Part shown: positions 50,958-52,585 of the stretch, piece by piece
Numbering within the stretch: the stretch's first letter is position 1
Layout of the letters: each line of letters begins with the position of its first letter
Program-made: the position numbers and the translations under genes
Assembly (NCBI GenBank): GCA_947631925.1
Contig: CANRNE010000015.1
Coordinates: 1 to 52,585, forward strand
Source of the DNA: an uncultured Clostridia bacterium
GTDB lineage: Bacteria; Bacillota; Clostridia; Christensenellales; Borkfalkiaceae
Direction of reading: 5' to 3'
DNA length: 52,585 bases
Notes under the pieces: model-generated
What the model was told of the DNA's origin: nothing
The model's input: the letters and a program-made list of their open reading frames with translations, nothing else
The model's database searches: none

Positions 50958-51791
50958 ATGATAGGGGCGATTATCGGGGACATTGTCGGCAGCAGGTTCG
51001 AATTTGTCGAGCACGACAACCGCGGAAAAAATTTTCAACTGTTTACGGGCGCCTGCCGCGCCACGGACGATACTTTCATGACGGTGGCAATCGCCGAGGC
51101 GCTGTATCTTTGCAAGGGCGACTATGCAACGCTTGCGGAAAAAACCGTCCACTGCATGCGCGCGGTCGCAAAGGCGCATCCCAAAACGGGCTGGGGGGAG
51201 AAGTTCTACCACTGGCTGTTCGACAGCAATACCTCTTCGCCCATCAACAGTTATGGGAACGGCGCGGGAATGCGGGTAAGCCCCGTCGGCTGGGTCGCGG
51301 ATTCCGAAGCACAGTTAAAATCGCTCGCAAACATCGTCACGGGGGTGACGCACAATCATCCCGAGGGGCTGAAAGGGGGCGAGGCGGTGGCGCTCTGCGT
51401 CTATCTTGCGCGCATCGGCGAGGAGAAGGAGACCATCAAGCGCCGCGCCGCCGAATACTATCCGATTTTGCGTGACAAGACCTTCACGATTGCCAACCTG
51501 CAGCTCTCCTACGGGTATGACGAGCGCGGGGATTGGGTGACCTGCCAAGGGAGCGTCCCCCACGCCATCCTGGCATTTCTGGAGAGTGACAGCTTCGAAG
51601 ATGCCGTCCGCAACGCCGTGTCCATCGGCGGAGATTCCGACACGATAGGGGCGATGGCGGGCAGCATTGCGGAGGCCTACTACGGGGTGCCGCCGCACCT
51701 CGAAGAACAGGCGCTCTCCTATCTTTCCGACGATTTGAAGGGGATATATTATGCGTTTGAGCTCATCAGAAAAAGGCGCGTCCGAAGATGA
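50958..51791 (+). CDS. ADP-ribosylglycohydrolase family protein
   Basis: 277 residues, ribosome binding site GGGGGAGGAC. The N-terminus MIGAIIGDIVGSRFEF and metal-binding TDDTF (D37, D38) together with GGDSDTIGAMAGSIAEAYYG near 225 give the two-Mg2+ active site of ADP-ribosyl hydrolases (DraG/ARH type). The enzyme removes ADP-ribose from a protein, nucleic acid or small molecule in the cytoplasm. No matching ADP-ribosyltransferase is in the window. It follows dead restriction genes and faces the DUF1828-like gene. Confidence 0.9.
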   Translation: MIGAIIGDIVGSRFEFVEHDNRGKNFQLFTGACRATDDTFMTVAIAEALYLCKGDYATLAEKTVHCMRAVAKAHPKTGWGEKFYHWLFDSNTSSPINSYGNGAGMRVSPVGWVADSEAQLKSLANIVTGVTHNHPEGLKGGEAVALCVYLARIGEEKETIKRRAAEYYPILRDKTFTIANLQLSYGYDERGDWVTCQGSVPHAILAFLESDSFEDAVRNAVSIGGDSDTIGAMAGSIAEAYYGVPPHLEEQALSYLSDDLKGIYYAFELIRKRRVRR

Positions 51792-51803
51792 GCTCGCTCT
51801 TTT

Positions 51804-52178
51804 TTACAAGTCAATGTTTGCGATAATGGAAATCGCCTGAATGAAGCACCCGAGATTTCTTTCGACATGCAGGGGGCTGTTTGTCGGCATTTCCATGACG
51901 AAGGCGCCGTTTTCTTCCTTGATTCCGAACCGCTTCATGATGGCGTCCAATTTTTCCCGATATTTTTTCAGACTGATTTCCCGTATGTCGAGGTAATCTT
52001 TGGTCGTTCCGCAGTCGGTGAGGACGGGCCTGCCGTCCGCTTTCTCGGAAAACCGCAGCGCGATGCTGTCATCGCTTTCCAGATGAAAGAAGGGCGGGGT
52101 GACAAAAACATATTCCCCGCTGCGCCGTATCGTCGTGCGCTCTCTGTACTCGTCCAACAACTTTTCGATATCCATCAT
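51804..52178 (-). CDS. DUF1828-like small protein
   Basis: 124 residues from ATG 52178, five bases after GGAGG; a second ATG follows directly. The pattern YVFVTPPFFHLESDDSIALRF...GRPVLTDCGTTKDYLDI is that of DUF1828, a small domain found in phage- and element-linked proteins of unknown role. The rest is helical (KKYREKLDAIMKRFGIK). It has a consensus promoter immediately upstream (52207-52235 area). It converges on the ADP-ribosylglycohydrolase gene, 12 bases apart, with no space for a terminator between. Confidence 0.7.
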   Translation of the reverse strand: MMDIEKLLDEYRERTTIRRSGEYVFVTPPFFHLESDDSIALRFSEKADGRPVLTDCGTTKDYLDIREISLKKYREKLDAIMKRFGIKEENGAFVMEMPTNSPLHVERNLGCFIQAISIIANIDL

Positions 52179-52206
52179 AATTGCCTCCTTACGGCCGTTT
52201 TTTTTA

Positions 52207-52234
52207 TTATACCATAAAATTGCCCGTATGTAAA
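52207..52234 (-). promoter_or_regulatory. Promoter of the DUF1828-like gene
   Basis: Minus-strand TTTACA, 17-bp spacer, TATAAT. The -35 abuts the edge of repeat R1 copy C, so insertion or excision of the repeat could affect it. Confidence 0.7.
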
Positions 52235-52235
52235 G

Positions 52236-52359
52236 TTTCGACAAAAATCTTTGCGTGCGCAAATCTTTTCGTCGAGCGGATGGGCGTTCGTACCTTCTCC
52301 CGCTCTTAGCCGCGCAAACGGTACTGTTTCATCGGACAATAAGCCCCGAGGTCGCAAAT
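52236..52359. repeat. Dispersed repeat R1, copy C
   Basis: About 124 bp, same orientation as the others; the end is slightly divergent (AAGCCCCGAGGTCGC). It begins at the -35 box of the DUF1828-like gene. Confidence 0.85.
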
Positions 52360-52409
52360 TGTGGCGCGCAGCGCAAAAGCGTGGTTTTGCTCGCGCAAGT
52401 GGGTTTAGG

Positions 52410-52537
52410 TTTCGGCGAAAAGCTTTGCTAAAGCAAATCTTTTCGCCGAGCGGATAAACGTCCGCGCCTTCATATACTCTTAGCCGCGCAAGCGCTACTG
52501 TTTCATCCGACACTAAGCCTGCGGTGGCGTTGCAAAT
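52410..52537. repeat. Dispersed repeat R1, copy D
   Basis: The most divergent copy (middle reads TAAACGTCCGCGCCTTCAT). Its main hairpin is the best paired of the four: TCGGCGAAAA/TTTTCGCCGA and TTTGCT/AGCAAA. Copies C and D are tandem and separated by the GCGTGGTTTTGCTCGCGCAA stretch also found at about 31500. Bases 52538-52585 show nothing. Confidence 0.85.
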
Positions 52538-52585
52538 TGAGGCGCCCACGGCGGAAGTGAATTCCGCCTAAGGCAAGGAATTCAG

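Noticed and set aside
52175-52549. Open frame through repeat copies C and D on the minus strand as an ordinary gene
   Set aside because: It consists of repeat sequence and lacks start signals; the shared frame is reported as a property of the repeat, not as a gene.

Overview
The window looks like a chromosome segment of an uncultured, probably gut-associated, Clostridia-type Firmicute. Ribosome binding sites are strong AAGGAGG-type, promoters are TTGACA-17-TATAAT-like, and gene families are Firmicute-typed: class II GalT, AgrC/AgrA-like and LytS-like two-component systems, BspA-type LRR lipoprotein, DUF5685. Most of the window (about 7.6 kb to the end) is GC-rich, while roughly 3.3-5.9 kb is clearly AT-richer. 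No rRNA, CRISPR array or replication origin was seen.

Positions 1-7.6 kb are an accessory, integrative region. It holds the 3' part of a large serine recombinase, an Agr-like kinase/regulator pair, three gene fragments (TIR domain, excisionase-like HTH, type III DNA methyltransferase), a WYL regulator, and a tyrosine integrase next to an intact tRNA-Leu(UAA). A promoter-bearing 5' half of a second tRNA-Leu(UAA), broken in the anticodon arm, marks the probable chromosome/element junction near 7628.

Positions 7.8-19.2 kb are a glycoside utilisation locus. An AraC-type regulator is divergent from a domain-permuted, doubly membrane-anchored GH3 enzyme, a small membrane protein and a lipoprotein. 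A second operon encodes a cytoplasmic GH2 enzyme and the Leloir enzymes GalK, GalT and GalE. Both operons start with the same box at the same distance from the same type of promoter, so they are probably co-regulated. No sugar transporter is present in the window.

Positions 19.2-36 kb carry a P-type ATPase, serS, an exonuclease-BRCT protein and an RsmF-like rRNA methylase. A LytS-type kinase with a winged-helix response regulator follows, then two very large surface lipoproteins. Positions 36-49 kb carry a split TauE/SafE transporter, ppx-maf-mreB-like, an EF-G-like GTPase, an M1 metallopeptidase lipoprotein, trpS with a DUF5685/J-like/membrane-protein cluster, and an RlmD-like methylase. Positions 49.3-50.8 kb are remnants of DUF262/HNH (GmrSD-like) genes. 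An ADP-ribosylglycohydrolase and a DUF1828-like gene close the window.

The most notable non-coding signals are these: a twin double hairpin in the 5' leaders of two exported-protein genes; a roughly 130-bp dispersed repeat in four copies with a compensated hairpin and a conserved open frame; mosaic repeat modules at 31.2-32.0 and 43.8-44.2 kb; and a possible RBS-sequestering leader in front of the integrase.
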